19,123 nucleotides of DNA. Source: Phoronis ovalis (taxonomy: Eukaryota > Phoronida > Phoronidae). Positions within the stretch are counted from its first letter, which is position 1. Every line of letters begins with the position of its first letter. This document shows, in pieces, positions 15,901 through 19,123 of this stretch. The DNA lies in the NCBI GenBank assembly GCA_028565635.1, contig JAOXYB010016432.1:1-19123 (forward strand), read 5' to 3'. The position numbers were made by a program, and so were the translations under genes. The notes beneath the pieces were generated by a model. It was not told the origin of the DNA. It did no database searches and saw only the letters and a program-made list of their open reading frames with translations.

Positions 15901-18516
15901 AAAAACCTTGAAAAAAACATCATCTGTGAGATAATCCCAGGATCAAACTGCAATATTTCTCAAAATCAGCTACTGATAGAAGGCAGAGCTTTATTTTTAA
16001 AAAATATATAAAAGTAAATAAATATAAATTACTGAATTTTCTGGAATCTTCCCCTATTTTGACATGAATTGTCAGTATTATTCAGAACTTGTTTGCAGGC
16101 ATACATTTTGCAAACTGTATTAATTAAATCTCAGGGCTTTGCATATCGGTAGGAAGTTTGTTCTATTCTTTTGTCCCGGCCAAACATATTGTAAAACATA
16201 TTAAATGTAGTAACATTTATCAAAATGCACTTGTAGTTTCTATTGCTTATATTTTAAAACAAAGTTAATATGAACTGCTGTGTTATGCATTTTTGGCCAT
16301 CAAAAGAGGATGTAAAGAGGTAAATAGCAACCATGAATTTATTTATTGACTTACAGGTGAATGGTGAATCATTAATAGGCATGACGCAGAGCAAGGCAGT
16401 AGCTGTGCTACGTAAAACAAGAGGAACAGTCACCTTGGCTATTTCTAGGTAATTAAATAATCAACTGTAATGTACTCAAGTCAAATGTGAAACCGAAATT
16501 TCGAGCTAACGAACCAAACTTGTGGCATCATAGCGACATCTTCATCTGAGCTTGCGACCTCTATAAATAAAGCTTTGTTCATAAAATTGACTTTTTGTAG
16601 TTGACTCAATTATAGTGTAGTTGTGTTTTTTTACGAAAGTGAAAGAATATTTTTGGAGAATAAAATATTATCACCCATACATTAATGCCTACATGTACCT
16701 CATATGGTTTAAGATTTCTATAGATGTCCAATGAATATCATTAATTTGGGGGCACAATACATTGTAGGTTGTTTTAATGGAAAATCTTGAACATAGTTGT
16801 TTTTTATTCAATGAGCCCAGGAAATATTATTTTCAAACAACTGCACATTTCCTCAATTTCTTCCAAAACACCACTCACATAATAATGCAACACGGGAAAA
16901 GCAGAATTAAGTTCTCCTGTCAGGTGGCATATCTCTGCTTTCTTAACCATAAGTGCCATTCTTCTCAAGTTGAATGGCTCTCTAAGCAATATCGTCTGTC
17001 TAGGTTTTTTGGCATTATGTTTTCACTAGATTATTGCAATGAATTATAATCAGTAAATTTCTGTGTTAAGCTTTTGATGAAACAACTTTGGATGTGACAG
17101 ATTGCCGTAGCCATCATTTGATTTGGTGTCATCTGTTGATTTAATTGCTGAATTTGTTAAATTGATTCGGCTGGTCAGAAGTGAGTATACTTGAACTAAC
17201 TATTGTTTTGTACACTTTCAGGCCACCAGCATCCAGACCTAATAGTAAGGCAGGCTCACCAGTAAAAAGTTTAATGGACACAAATGAATTGATACAAAAA
17301 TTATCAAATGACAGTCCTATTATTCCTGAAGAATCTCATGATCCAATGAGCACATCTCAAGCTAGCGATGAAGAAGAATCAGAAGCTATGCGTTCGTTAA
17401 TTGAGTCTGTCAAACCAAAATATGACAGCCAAAGCAACAGTGTCTCTGTTACAAATCAGATGGATGATACGGAAAGTGACTTTGATTCATCCGCATTTGA
17501 TTTACCAGATGAATCTACTGGTGCTAAGGTTAGGAACAAAAAAGATAATTTATCAAGGCAACGTGCTATGTCTCAGCGAAGTACAACGTCACAGAATAGC
17601 ACCACATCATTCCGTAGTACTGGTTCAAAACGTAGTAATTTTTCAGTAAAAAGTAATTCCTCGCAACACAGCAATTCTTCATACTCAAGTAAAAAATCAG
17701 GAGGACATATTAAAATTAACCCAAAATATGCTAATCCGCCACCTTTGCCAAACTCTGCCCCACCTGGACAATCAGATACAGAATCTGACGTTGACTCCTG
17801 GGGGGATGATTCAGATGTACCTTTACCAGGAGAAGGAGAGGTTATTAAACCAATGCGTCCTGCTCATATATCATCAGAATCGGACAATGCATCCATGACA
17901 TCAGAATGTTATTCTACCTCGACAATACCGTATGAGATTACTGATGCCTGGTTGGAAGCTTTGTCGATATTACAGACAGTGCAAGGAGGCCATTACTCTG
18001 GTCATGCCGTTAGGAGTATCATCTCCCAGTTACAGATAAAAATTGACAGAGAAGACCCTCAGGAGGAATACAAGGTAAATAGACTGACTGTCCATAATTA
18101 TGAAAAGTTAACTTATTATTATAAATCCCTTCATCTTTTGTTTTACAACCCCACAAATTAAAACTTGCTGTCACAGAAAGTGGTCAGCTATAGCATTTAT
18201 TAATAAACTTTGTCTTTAGTGCATTAATAATAAGGAAACTTTAATCATTAAACAAGGCCAAAAGGACTTGGTGTTTTTTTAGGGTACTAGCTACAGCTAG
18301 ACAAGTGTAGCATTTTCTTTATATGGAAAGAACTGATGTTGATAAGAAATCTCCTTCTGGGACATGATAATTTATATTTTGATGATGTTACCTAATTCTT
18401 TAATGCTAAATTACTTACTTTTTAGCATCTACGACAGGTTAAATTGACAGATAATTGCGAGGATGCAAAGCAGCCAGATAATAAAATAAAAAATAGATAC
18501 AGGAATGTTATACCAT
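311..18516 (+). CDS. PTPN13: PTPN13-like five-PDZ tyrosine phosphatase, internal part, 18 exons
   Basis: Eighteen exons join in phase: 311-991, 1270-1417, 1796-1961, 2226-2319, 2539-2684, 3077-3209, 4867-5081, 5483-5575, 5889-6989, 7291-7443, 7704-7862, 8117-8249, 8703-8867, 9559-9713, 15727-15894, 16357-16448, 17222-18074, 18426-18516. They encode about 1,581 residues without a stop. Order: end of PDZ1, linker, PDZ2, PDZ3, long linker, PDZ4, linker, PDZ5, linker, first residues of a PTP domain. Family knowledge: PTPN13 is a large cytoplasmic, membrane-associated non-receptor tyrosine phosphatase (KIND-FERM-PDZ1-5-PTP) whose PDZ domains bind C-terminal tails of receptors and adaptors and bring substrates to the phosphatase. 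No start or stop codon is present here. Multi-PDZ scaffolds such as MUPP1 or PATJ are excluded by the PTP segment. The donors GTTTGT (3210, 9714), GTTCGT (7863) and GTAGTT (8250) are weak, so those boundaries depend most on phase continuity. Confidence 0.93.
1270..1417 (+). CDS. PTPN13: Exon 2: PDZ1-PDZ2 linker
   Basis: Acceptor TTTTTAG at 1269, donor CAG|GTAAAT at 1418; phase 1 in, phase 2 out. It encodes about 49 linker residues including NEMVATMKYP (1293-1322), followed by Ser/Thr/Pro/Gln-rich sequence. A closely similar motif, EMSTMKFP, recurs in the PDZ3-PDZ4 linker at 6450-6473. No folded domain is seen. Confidence 0.9.
1418..1795 (+). other. Intron, nothing else seen
   Basis: AT-rich phase 2 intron of 378 bases between linker exons 2 and 3, with acceptor CATTTTTCAG. 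I see no other feature in it. Confidence 0.85.
1796..1961 (+). CDS. PTPN13: Exon 3: linker end and first strands of PDZ2
   Basis: Phase 2 in, phase 0 out; donor ACA|GTAAGT is strong. A Ser/Gly/Pro linker runs to about 1895. PDZ2 then begins with KPGDKYEVLLDKINGSLGL. The carboxylate-binding loop reads SLGL in place of GLGF, as I recall for mammalian PTPN13 PDZ2 (NSLGI). The exon ends after LNVT at the end of beta-2, the point where mammalian PDZ2 splice variants carry a five-residue insertion. Confidence 0.93.
2226..2319 (+). CDS. PTPN13: Exon 4: central PDZ2
   Basis: Phase 0 in, phase 1 out. It encodes GGVNTSVKHGGIYVKSM, then QQGAADLCGMIRIG. The first run is nearly identical to the corresponding part of mammalian PTPN13 PDZ2 as I recall it, which is the strongest single clue to orthology. 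The exon ends in the Gly codon of the GDR turn, in the same phase and position as the intron that interrupts PDZ1. Confidence 0.95.
2539..2684 (+). CDS. PTPN13: Exon 5: C-terminal part of PDZ2
   Basis: Phase 1 in, phase 0 out. It encodes DRVLEVNNVNLMGV, then alpha-B THKQAVETLRSAP with the class I His at its first position, and the last strand SKLVIERG. PDZ2 ends near 2650, followed by about ten linker residues. PDZ2 of PTPN13 is known to bind C-terminal tails such as those of APC, Fas and RA-GEF in vertebrates; whether these partners apply here is unknown. Confidence 0.95.
2685..3076 (+). other. Intron, nothing else seen
   Basis: AT-rich phase 0 intron of 392 bases, from AAG|GTAAAT to the acceptor CGATTTCAG. 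No other feature recognised. Confidence 0.85.
3077..3209 (+). CDS. PTPN13: Exon 6: short acidic PDZ2-PDZ3 linker
   Basis: Phase 0 in, phase 1 out. About 44 residues: Ser/Thr-rich SPSTTPGLSEYDSVSMG, then the acidic run GGEEEEGEY and PFVTP. The donor CCAG|GTTTGT is weak, but the phase 1 junction makes an Asp codon that leads straight into DNTFDVNL of PDZ3, as in the family. A short PDZ2-PDZ3 spacing also fits vertebrate PTPN13. Confidence 0.88.
3810..3871. repeat. Small intronic inverted repeat (hairpin)
   Basis: AATTTTTC (3810-3817) is complementary to GAAAAATT (3864-3871). Nested inside, GGTGGAT (3828-3834) is complementary to ATCCACC (3853-3859), leaving an 18-base loop. It could form a hairpin in RNA; no function is evident and the outer arms are simple A/T runs. 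Confidence 0.4.
4146..4196 (+). CDS. PTPN13: Possible alternative 51-base cassette exon before PDZ3
   Basis: Between the acceptor TTTTGATTTTAG (ends 4145) and the donor CAAG|GTATTT (4197) lie 51 bases that are open in the phase set by exon 6. Phase is 1 in and 1 out, so inclusion would keep the frame into exon 7. The inserted peptide would be DNTFILQFLLDDLTNEQ. It starts with the same DNTF as exon 7, and the 13 bases TTTTAGACAACAC spanning the acceptor are identical in both places. Either a real optional exon, a partial duplication of the exon 7 acceptor, or chance; only RNA data can tell. Confidence 0.28.
4867..5081 (+). CDS. PTPN13: Exon 7: most of PDZ3
   Basis: Phase 1 in, phase 0 out, with a strong donor GGT|GTAAGT. 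It encodes DNTFDVNLQKG, then the canonical binding loop SGLGFSVLGG, an extended beta-2/beta-3 loop (VTALVPDPNK), AIVRIRKVFPLGAAANSG, and VGDVILEVNGKSVKGLTHG. It includes the first alpha-B His. The pattern IVR-KVFP-AA-SG-VGDVIL-VNG-KGL matches PTPN13 PDZ3 as I recall it. The intron falls after the His-Gly at the start of alpha-B, a position unlike that in the other PDZ domains here. Confidence 0.95.
5082..5482 (+). other. Intron, nothing else seen
   Basis: Phase 0 AT-rich intron of 401 bases that splits PDZ3 inside helix alpha-B, with acceptor TTCAACTTACAG. The frame starting at 5384 enters exon 8 from intron sequence and is not an independent gene. Confidence 0.85.
5483..5575 (+). CDS. PTPN13: Exon 8: end of PDZ3
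   Basis: A 93-base exon in phase 0 at both ends. It encodes the rest of alpha-B (ETVTLLRTAPP), the last strand LVNLVICRPDP, and a short tail SVLPPVSEK. Skipping it would keep the frame but remove helix alpha-B and the last strand, destroying the fold, so it is expected to be constitutive. Confidence 0.93.
5576..5888 (+). other. Intron, nothing else seen
   Basis: Phase 0 AT-rich intron of 313 bases, ending in a run of T and the acceptor TTTTTTAG before the large linker exon. No other feature seen. Confidence 0.85.
5889..6989 (+). CDS. PTPN13: Exon 9: large disordered PDZ3-PDZ4 linker exon
   Basis: 1,101 bases, 367 codons, phase 0 at both ends; donor GGG|GTGAGT. No folded domain is recognised. 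It is rich in Ser, Thr, Asp, Glu, Gln and Pro, with many proline-directed sites near the start (MSPTSMGLSPTPLST). It has acidic Ser clusters of casein-kinase-2 type (DDAESEDSESEISDS and, at the C-terminus, a repeat of EDERS with ESESEYSES). A DNPF(I/T) stretch at 6396-6410 contains an EH-domain-type NPF motif. EMSTMKFP at 6450-6473 resembles a motif in exon 2. The symmetric phase means the exon could be skipped without a frameshift. Reading past the donor reaches a stop at 7058. Confidence 0.93.
6990..7290 (+). other. Intron, nothing else seen
   Basis: Phase 0 AT-rich intron of 301 bases between the large linker exon and PDZ4, with acceptor TTTCTTTAAG. The minus-strand frame at 7041-7229 has no recognisable content. 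Confidence 0.85.
7291..7443 (+). CDS. PTPN13: Exon 10: N-terminal two thirds of PDZ4
   Basis: Phase 0 at both ends, 51 codons. It encodes EIEISLTKGASGGLGFTVAG with a canonical GLGF loop, then GPYIKAVVQDPAKSDGRLQP and GDELLK. The DPAKSDGRL-PGD block is characteristic of PTPN13 PDZ4 as I recall it. The intron falls directly before the Val of VND, exactly where PDZ5 is also split. Confidence 0.95.
7704..7862 (+). CDS. PTPN13: Exon 11: C-terminal third of PDZ4 and start of linker
   Basis: Phase 0 at both ends. It encodes VNDQDMTQMSHFHAVQFLR, with the class I His at the start of alpha-B, and the last strand VNIMVYRE. About 20 linker residues follow (Pro/Glu-rich, then KKQIMLKTTQ). The donor CAG|GTTCGT is weak; reading through gives a stop at 7934. 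In mammals PDZ5 follows PDZ4 almost directly, whereas here three more linker exons intervene. Confidence 0.92.
8117..8249 (+). CDS. PTPN13: Exon 12: acidic PDZ4-PDZ5 linker
   Basis: Phase 0 in, phase 1 out. It begins ELTDKYRRNSESEVSS, where RRNS (8135-8146) fits a basophilic-kinase site followed by acidic Ser sites. The second half is a near-repetitive Glu/Asn/Thr/Ser stretch (ESENENEETETDTEE). The donor AAAG|GTAGTT is weak, supported by the phase 1 join to exon 13 (Asp codon). No domain. Confidence 0.82.
8250..8702 (+). other. Intron, nothing else seen
   Basis: Phase 1, very AT-rich intron of 453 bases, acceptor TTGATTTCTAG. No repeat, RNA gene or alternative exon is recognised. Confidence 0.8.
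8703..8867 (+). CDS. PTPN13: Exon 13: PDZ4-PDZ5 linker, symmetric exon
   Basis: 165 bases, phase 1 at both ends, so it could act as an in-frame cassette. It encodes DLIKNFDSSKSVIRPHEYCK and then a polar stretch (SPEMHHLTADTSTAQDYSS) ending SRDRT. No domain recognised. The assignment rests on an open frame, good acceptor, donor CAG|GTATTA and phase continuity on both sides. Confidence 0.78.
8868..9558 (+). other. Intron, nothing else seen
   Basis: Phase 1 AT-rich intron of 691 bases, acceptor TATTGCAG. The frame at 9124-9357 is Phe/Leu/Tyr-rich AT-biased translation and not a credible gene. Confidence 0.8.
9559..9713 (+). CDS. PTPN13: Exon 14: PDZ4-PDZ5 linker with SWGD motif
   Basis: Phase 1 in, phase 0 out. 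It begins GSAISQQSKASDVSWGDLSL and continues PLSDDERAHKEVSEKF. The SWGDLSLPL motif (9597-9623) resembles SWGDDSDVPLP in exon 17 (17796-17828). The donor GAG|GTTTGT is weak. Exon 14 is followed by the 6-kb intron before PDZ5. Confidence 0.85.
11058..11066. repeat. Run of nine G
   Basis: A homopolymer of nine G in an AT-rich intron, probably length-variable between individuals. Confidence 0.6.
11405..11451 (+). other. Weak candidate 47-base microexon
   Basis: Between GCTAG (ends 11404) and ACCAG|GTAACA are 47 bases, more C-rich than their surroundings, open in the phase of exon 14 (TPDGTPVSLPPNHVT, then AG). The length is not a multiple of three, so joining to exon 15 would shift the frame and reach TAG within a few codons. 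If real it would act as a poison exon; chance is more likely, since the acceptor has a poor pyrimidine tract. Confidence 0.12.
11981..12000. repeat. Perfect 20-base palindrome
   Basis: TTAACATTTT followed directly by its reverse complement AAAATGTTAA. Simple AT palindromes can arise by chance in such introns. Confidence 0.6.
14887..14909. repeat. GC-rich hairpin in 6-kb intron
   Basis: TGCGCAGAA (14887-14895) and TTCTGCGCA (14901-14909) form a perfect 9-base stem with a 5-base loop. CpG-containing stems are rare in this AT-rich intron. There is no T run, so it is not terminator-like, and function is unknown. Confidence 0.55.
15227..15350. repeat. 124-base imperfect inverted repeat, candidate MITE or structured RNA
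   Basis: Three nested complementary arm pairs. The outer arms, 15227-15240 with 15337-15350, have 12 Watson-Crick pairs, one G-U and one mismatch (CAGGGTTTGTGCTG versus CAGAGTTTGAGCTG as reverse complement). The middle arms are 15257-15265 with 15323-15331 (one G-U). The inner arms are 15269-15279 with 15296-15306 (11 pairs, one G-U), with a 16-base loop. Ends in CAG/CTG with an AT-rich flank resemble short non-autonomous DNA transposons. No clear target-site duplication is seen, so the class is unassigned. Confidence 0.5.
15727..15894 (+). CDS. PTPN13: Exon 15: N-terminal two thirds of PDZ5
   Basis: Phase 0 at both ends, 56 codons; acceptor TTTTCAATTTTAG, donor CAG|GTAAAA. It encodes SGVTRIELAKPVNGGLGFSL with a canonical GLGF loop, then GNSNGIFIKGITPGSVAAND and RLRVGDKLLQ. 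It ends directly before VNG, like PDZ4. The domain looks like a regular peptide-binding PDZ, more canonical than mammalian PDZ5 as I recall it. Confidence 0.95.
15895..16356 (+). other. Intron, nothing else seen
   Basis: Phase 0 AT-rich intron of 462 bases inside PDZ5, acceptor TTGACTTACAG. No further feature recognised. Confidence 0.85.
16357..16448 (+). CDS. PTPN13: Exon 16: C-terminal third of PDZ5
   Basis: Phase 0 in, phase 2 out, 92 bases. It encodes VNGESLIGMTQSKAVAVLRK and the last strand GTVTLAIS, ending within an Arg codon (AG|G). The first alpha-B residue is Gln, so PDZ5, like PDZ1, lacks the class I His found in PDZ2, PDZ3 and PDZ4. Confidence 0.94.
16449..17221 (+). other. Intron with a possible retroelement remnant
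   Basis: Phase 2 intron of 773 bases, acceptor GTACACTTTCAG. A stretch at about 16486-16560 may be a repeat remnant and is listed separately. The open frames at 16777-17049 (plus) and 16804-16989 (minus) overlap on opposite strands and match nothing I recognise. Confidence 0.8.
16486..16560 (-). repeat. Possible 3' remnant of a retroelement (low confidence)
   Basis: Read on the minus strand, this stretch contains AGATGAAGATGTCGC and, after a partly self-complementary spacer, AGCTCGAAATTTCGG. A GATGAAGA-stem-CGAAA arrangement recalls 3' ends of some animal non-LTR or Penelope-like elements. No reverse transcriptase or endonuclease sequence is nearby, and the exact CTGATGA hammerhead core is absent (CAGATGA instead). 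Confidence 0.22.
17222..18074 (+). CDS. PTPN13: Exon 17: PDZ5-PTP linker and pre-PTP helices
   Basis: Phase 2 in, phase 0 out, about 284 codons; donor AAG|GTAAAT. Linker sequence comes first. DEEESEAMRSLIESV (17367-17411) aligns with a short acidic-helical motif I recall in the mammalian linker (EAEVIQSLLDVV). A Ser/Asn/Lys/Arg-rich stretch follows at about 17558-17700 (RSTTSQNSTTSFRSTGSKRS), then a PPPLP motif at 17736-17750 that could bind WW or SH3-type domains. SWGDDSDVPLP at 17796-17828 corresponds to a WGND-containing stretch in the mammalian protein. The last 45 residues (DAWLEALSILQTVQGGHYSG, then HAVRSIISQLQ) match the helical segment just before the PTP core. Reading through the donor hits a stop at 18161. 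Confidence 0.94.
17558..17700 (+). other. Ser-rich low-complexity coding stretch
   Basis: Within exon 17, about 48 codons are dominated by Ser with Thr, Asn, Gln, Lys and Arg, with almost no hydrophobic or acidic residues. This contrasts with the acidic linkers elsewhere in the protein. It is likely disordered and phosphorylatable. Confidence 0.7.
18075..18425 (+). other. Intron, nothing else seen
   Basis: Phase 0 AT-rich intron of 351 bases separating the pre-PTP helices from the PTP start, acceptor TTACTTTTTAG. No other feature seen. Confidence 0.85.
18426..18516 (+). CDS. PTPN13: Exon 18: start of the PTP catalytic domain
   Basis: Phase 0 in, phase 1 out, donor T|GTGAGT. It encodes HLRQVKLTDNCEDAKQPDNK, then IKNRYRNVIP and the first base of the next codon (Tyr expected). 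KNRY-N-(I/V/L)-P is the phosphotyrosine-recognition-loop motif of classical PTP domains and is preceded by the expected helices. The WPD loop, the HCSAGxGR(T/S)G active-site loop and the Q loop lie beyond the window, so catalytic competence cannot be judged here. Confidence 0.93.
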
Positions 18517-18957
18517 GTGAGTAAACCCTTGTTCCATTTTTAAGACTTTAAGGACTACCATGATTCAAATACTATTTGCAACAGCTAAATGTCTGGTTAG
18601 CAAACTGTTTAATGTAAAATTCCCAACATCCAAAATGCTTAACATTTCTTTTTTTGAAAAATTGGATATTAAGAAGCATTCCATTTCAATATAGGTGCTT
18701 TGAAGTACATACTTTATTTTTCACCCAGTTATCTCGAAATTTCTGTAAACTAATATTATGCATTATGTGAATATTAAATCTAGACCTGGTAATAAAACTT
18801 TATCATTCATGTAAATGTGAAATCGTATGTCTTAAATCATGGTAGTTATTTGTCTAATTCTGACAGGGGTTTAAAATCTGAAGTGCCATTTTTGAATACC
18901 TCAGTGTTTGAATAATGCGTGGGAGTAATAAATGTTTTCACTATTGGTTTTGTACGA

Positions 18958-19005
18958 TTTCTTTCTTCTTCTTTTTCTTTTTCTTTTTCTTCTTTTTTTT
19001 CTTCC
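18958..19005 (+). repeat. Polypyrimidine microsatellite
   Basis: A 48-base stretch of only T and C, built of irregular TTTC, CTT and CTTTTT units. It directly abuts the repeat-like sequence that follows and may be the degenerate tail or insertion site of that element. Confidence 0.8.
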
Positions 19006-19123
19006 AATTTTCAACAAGCTATATCTCGAAGACGGTTACAGCTAGGAACTTAATACTTGACGTATGACATCCCTGGGGTAGGCCATTGTTGACCTTGAGG
19101 TCAAAAGGTCATTTGAAGGTCAA
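19006..19123. repeat. Likely dispersed repeat with AGGTCA half-sites, cut by window end
   Basis: The sequence changes character here: less AT-rich, starting TCAACAAGCTATATCTCGAA and ending in closely packed AGGTCA hexamers. TGACCT (19090-19095), AGGTCA (19098-19103), AGGTCA (19106-19111) and AGGTCA (19117-19122) form an everted pair with 2-base spacing, a direct repeat with spacing 2 and a direct repeat with spacing 5. I have an uncorroborated impression that similar sequence recurs in mollusc genomes. The element continues past the window. Confidence 0.45.

Larger units (their letters stand above)
18517..19123 (+). other. 5' part of an intron in the PTP domain
   Basis: Phase 1 intron running off the window. 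The first 440 bases are ordinary AT-rich sequence. A pyrimidine tract (18958-19005) and a likely dispersed repeat (19006-19123) follow, both listed separately. No further PTP exon is found. Confidence 0.8.

Noticed and set aside
15723-15953. Minus-strand 76-codon frame over PDZ5
   Set aside because: Antisense of the PDZ5 exon, which is clearly a PDZ domain on the plus strand.
16486-16560. Functional hammerhead ribozyme
   Set aside because: The core CTGATGA is not present on either strand (CAGATGA instead) and the stems around it are poor, so no active ribozyme is claimed.
311-18516. Identification as a MUPP1/PATJ, MAGI or ZO-type multi-PDZ scaffold, or as PTPN3/PTPN4
   Set aside because: The downstream KNRY PTP segment excludes pure scaffolds, and PTPN3/PTPN4 carry a single PDZ. 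Five PDZ domains with PTPN13-specific features fit only PTPN13.
1-19123. Prokaryotic features, CRISPR arrays, tRNA or rRNA genes, or a multi-gene defence or biosynthetic system
   Set aside because: Split coding with GT-AG introns shows an animal nuclear gene. No direct-repeat arrays, cloverleaf sequences or second gene were found.

Overview
The window is one stretch of a eukaryotic, spliced, AT-rich animal genome. It holds the middle of a single plus-strand gene. I can join 18 consecutive coding exons (311-18516) with GT-AG boundaries and consistent reading phase into 4,746 coding bases, about 1,581 residues, with no internal stop. Both ends are open: the first exon starts inside a PDZ domain and the last ends just after the start of a protein tyrosine phosphatase (PTP) domain.

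The product is the five-PDZ-plus-PTP part of a PTPN13-type phosphatase (PTP-BL / FAP-1 / PTPL1). Evidence is the order PDZ1 (partial), PDZ2, PDZ3, PDZ4, PDZ5, linker, PTP; domain-specific resemblance to mammalian PTPN13 (GGVNTSVKHGGIYVK in PDZ2, DPAKSDGRLQPGD in PDZ4); and the KNRYRNVIP motif opening the PTP domain. The KIND and FERM regions expected upstream and the catalytic loop expected downstream lie outside the window. Long, Ser/Thr/Asp/Glu-rich, probably disordered linkers separate the domains. The largest is one 1,101-base exon between PDZ3 and PDZ4.

Layout: 1-310 intron; 311-1417 end of PDZ1 and linker; 1796-2684 PDZ2; 3077-3209 short acidic linker; 4867-5575 PDZ3; 5889-6989 large linker exon; 7291-7862 PDZ4; 8117-9713 three linker exons; 9714-15726 a 6-kb intron; 15727-16448 PDZ5; 17222-18074 linker and pre-PTP helices; 18426-18516 PTP start; 18517-19123 intron ending in a pyrimidine tract and a likely dispersed repeat with nuclear-receptor half-sites.

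Organism: compact AT-rich introns, divergence from vertebrate PTPN13 and the terminal repeat suggest an invertebrate, perhaps a mollusc or other lophotrochozoan; this is a weak inference. I found no second gene, tRNA, rRNA, CRISPR array or intact mobile element, and no new multi-gene system. Points of interest lie in the architecture of this gene (split PDZ4/PDZ5, shared intron positions, duplicated linker motifs, a possible in-frame 51-base cassette exon) and in intronic foldback sequences.
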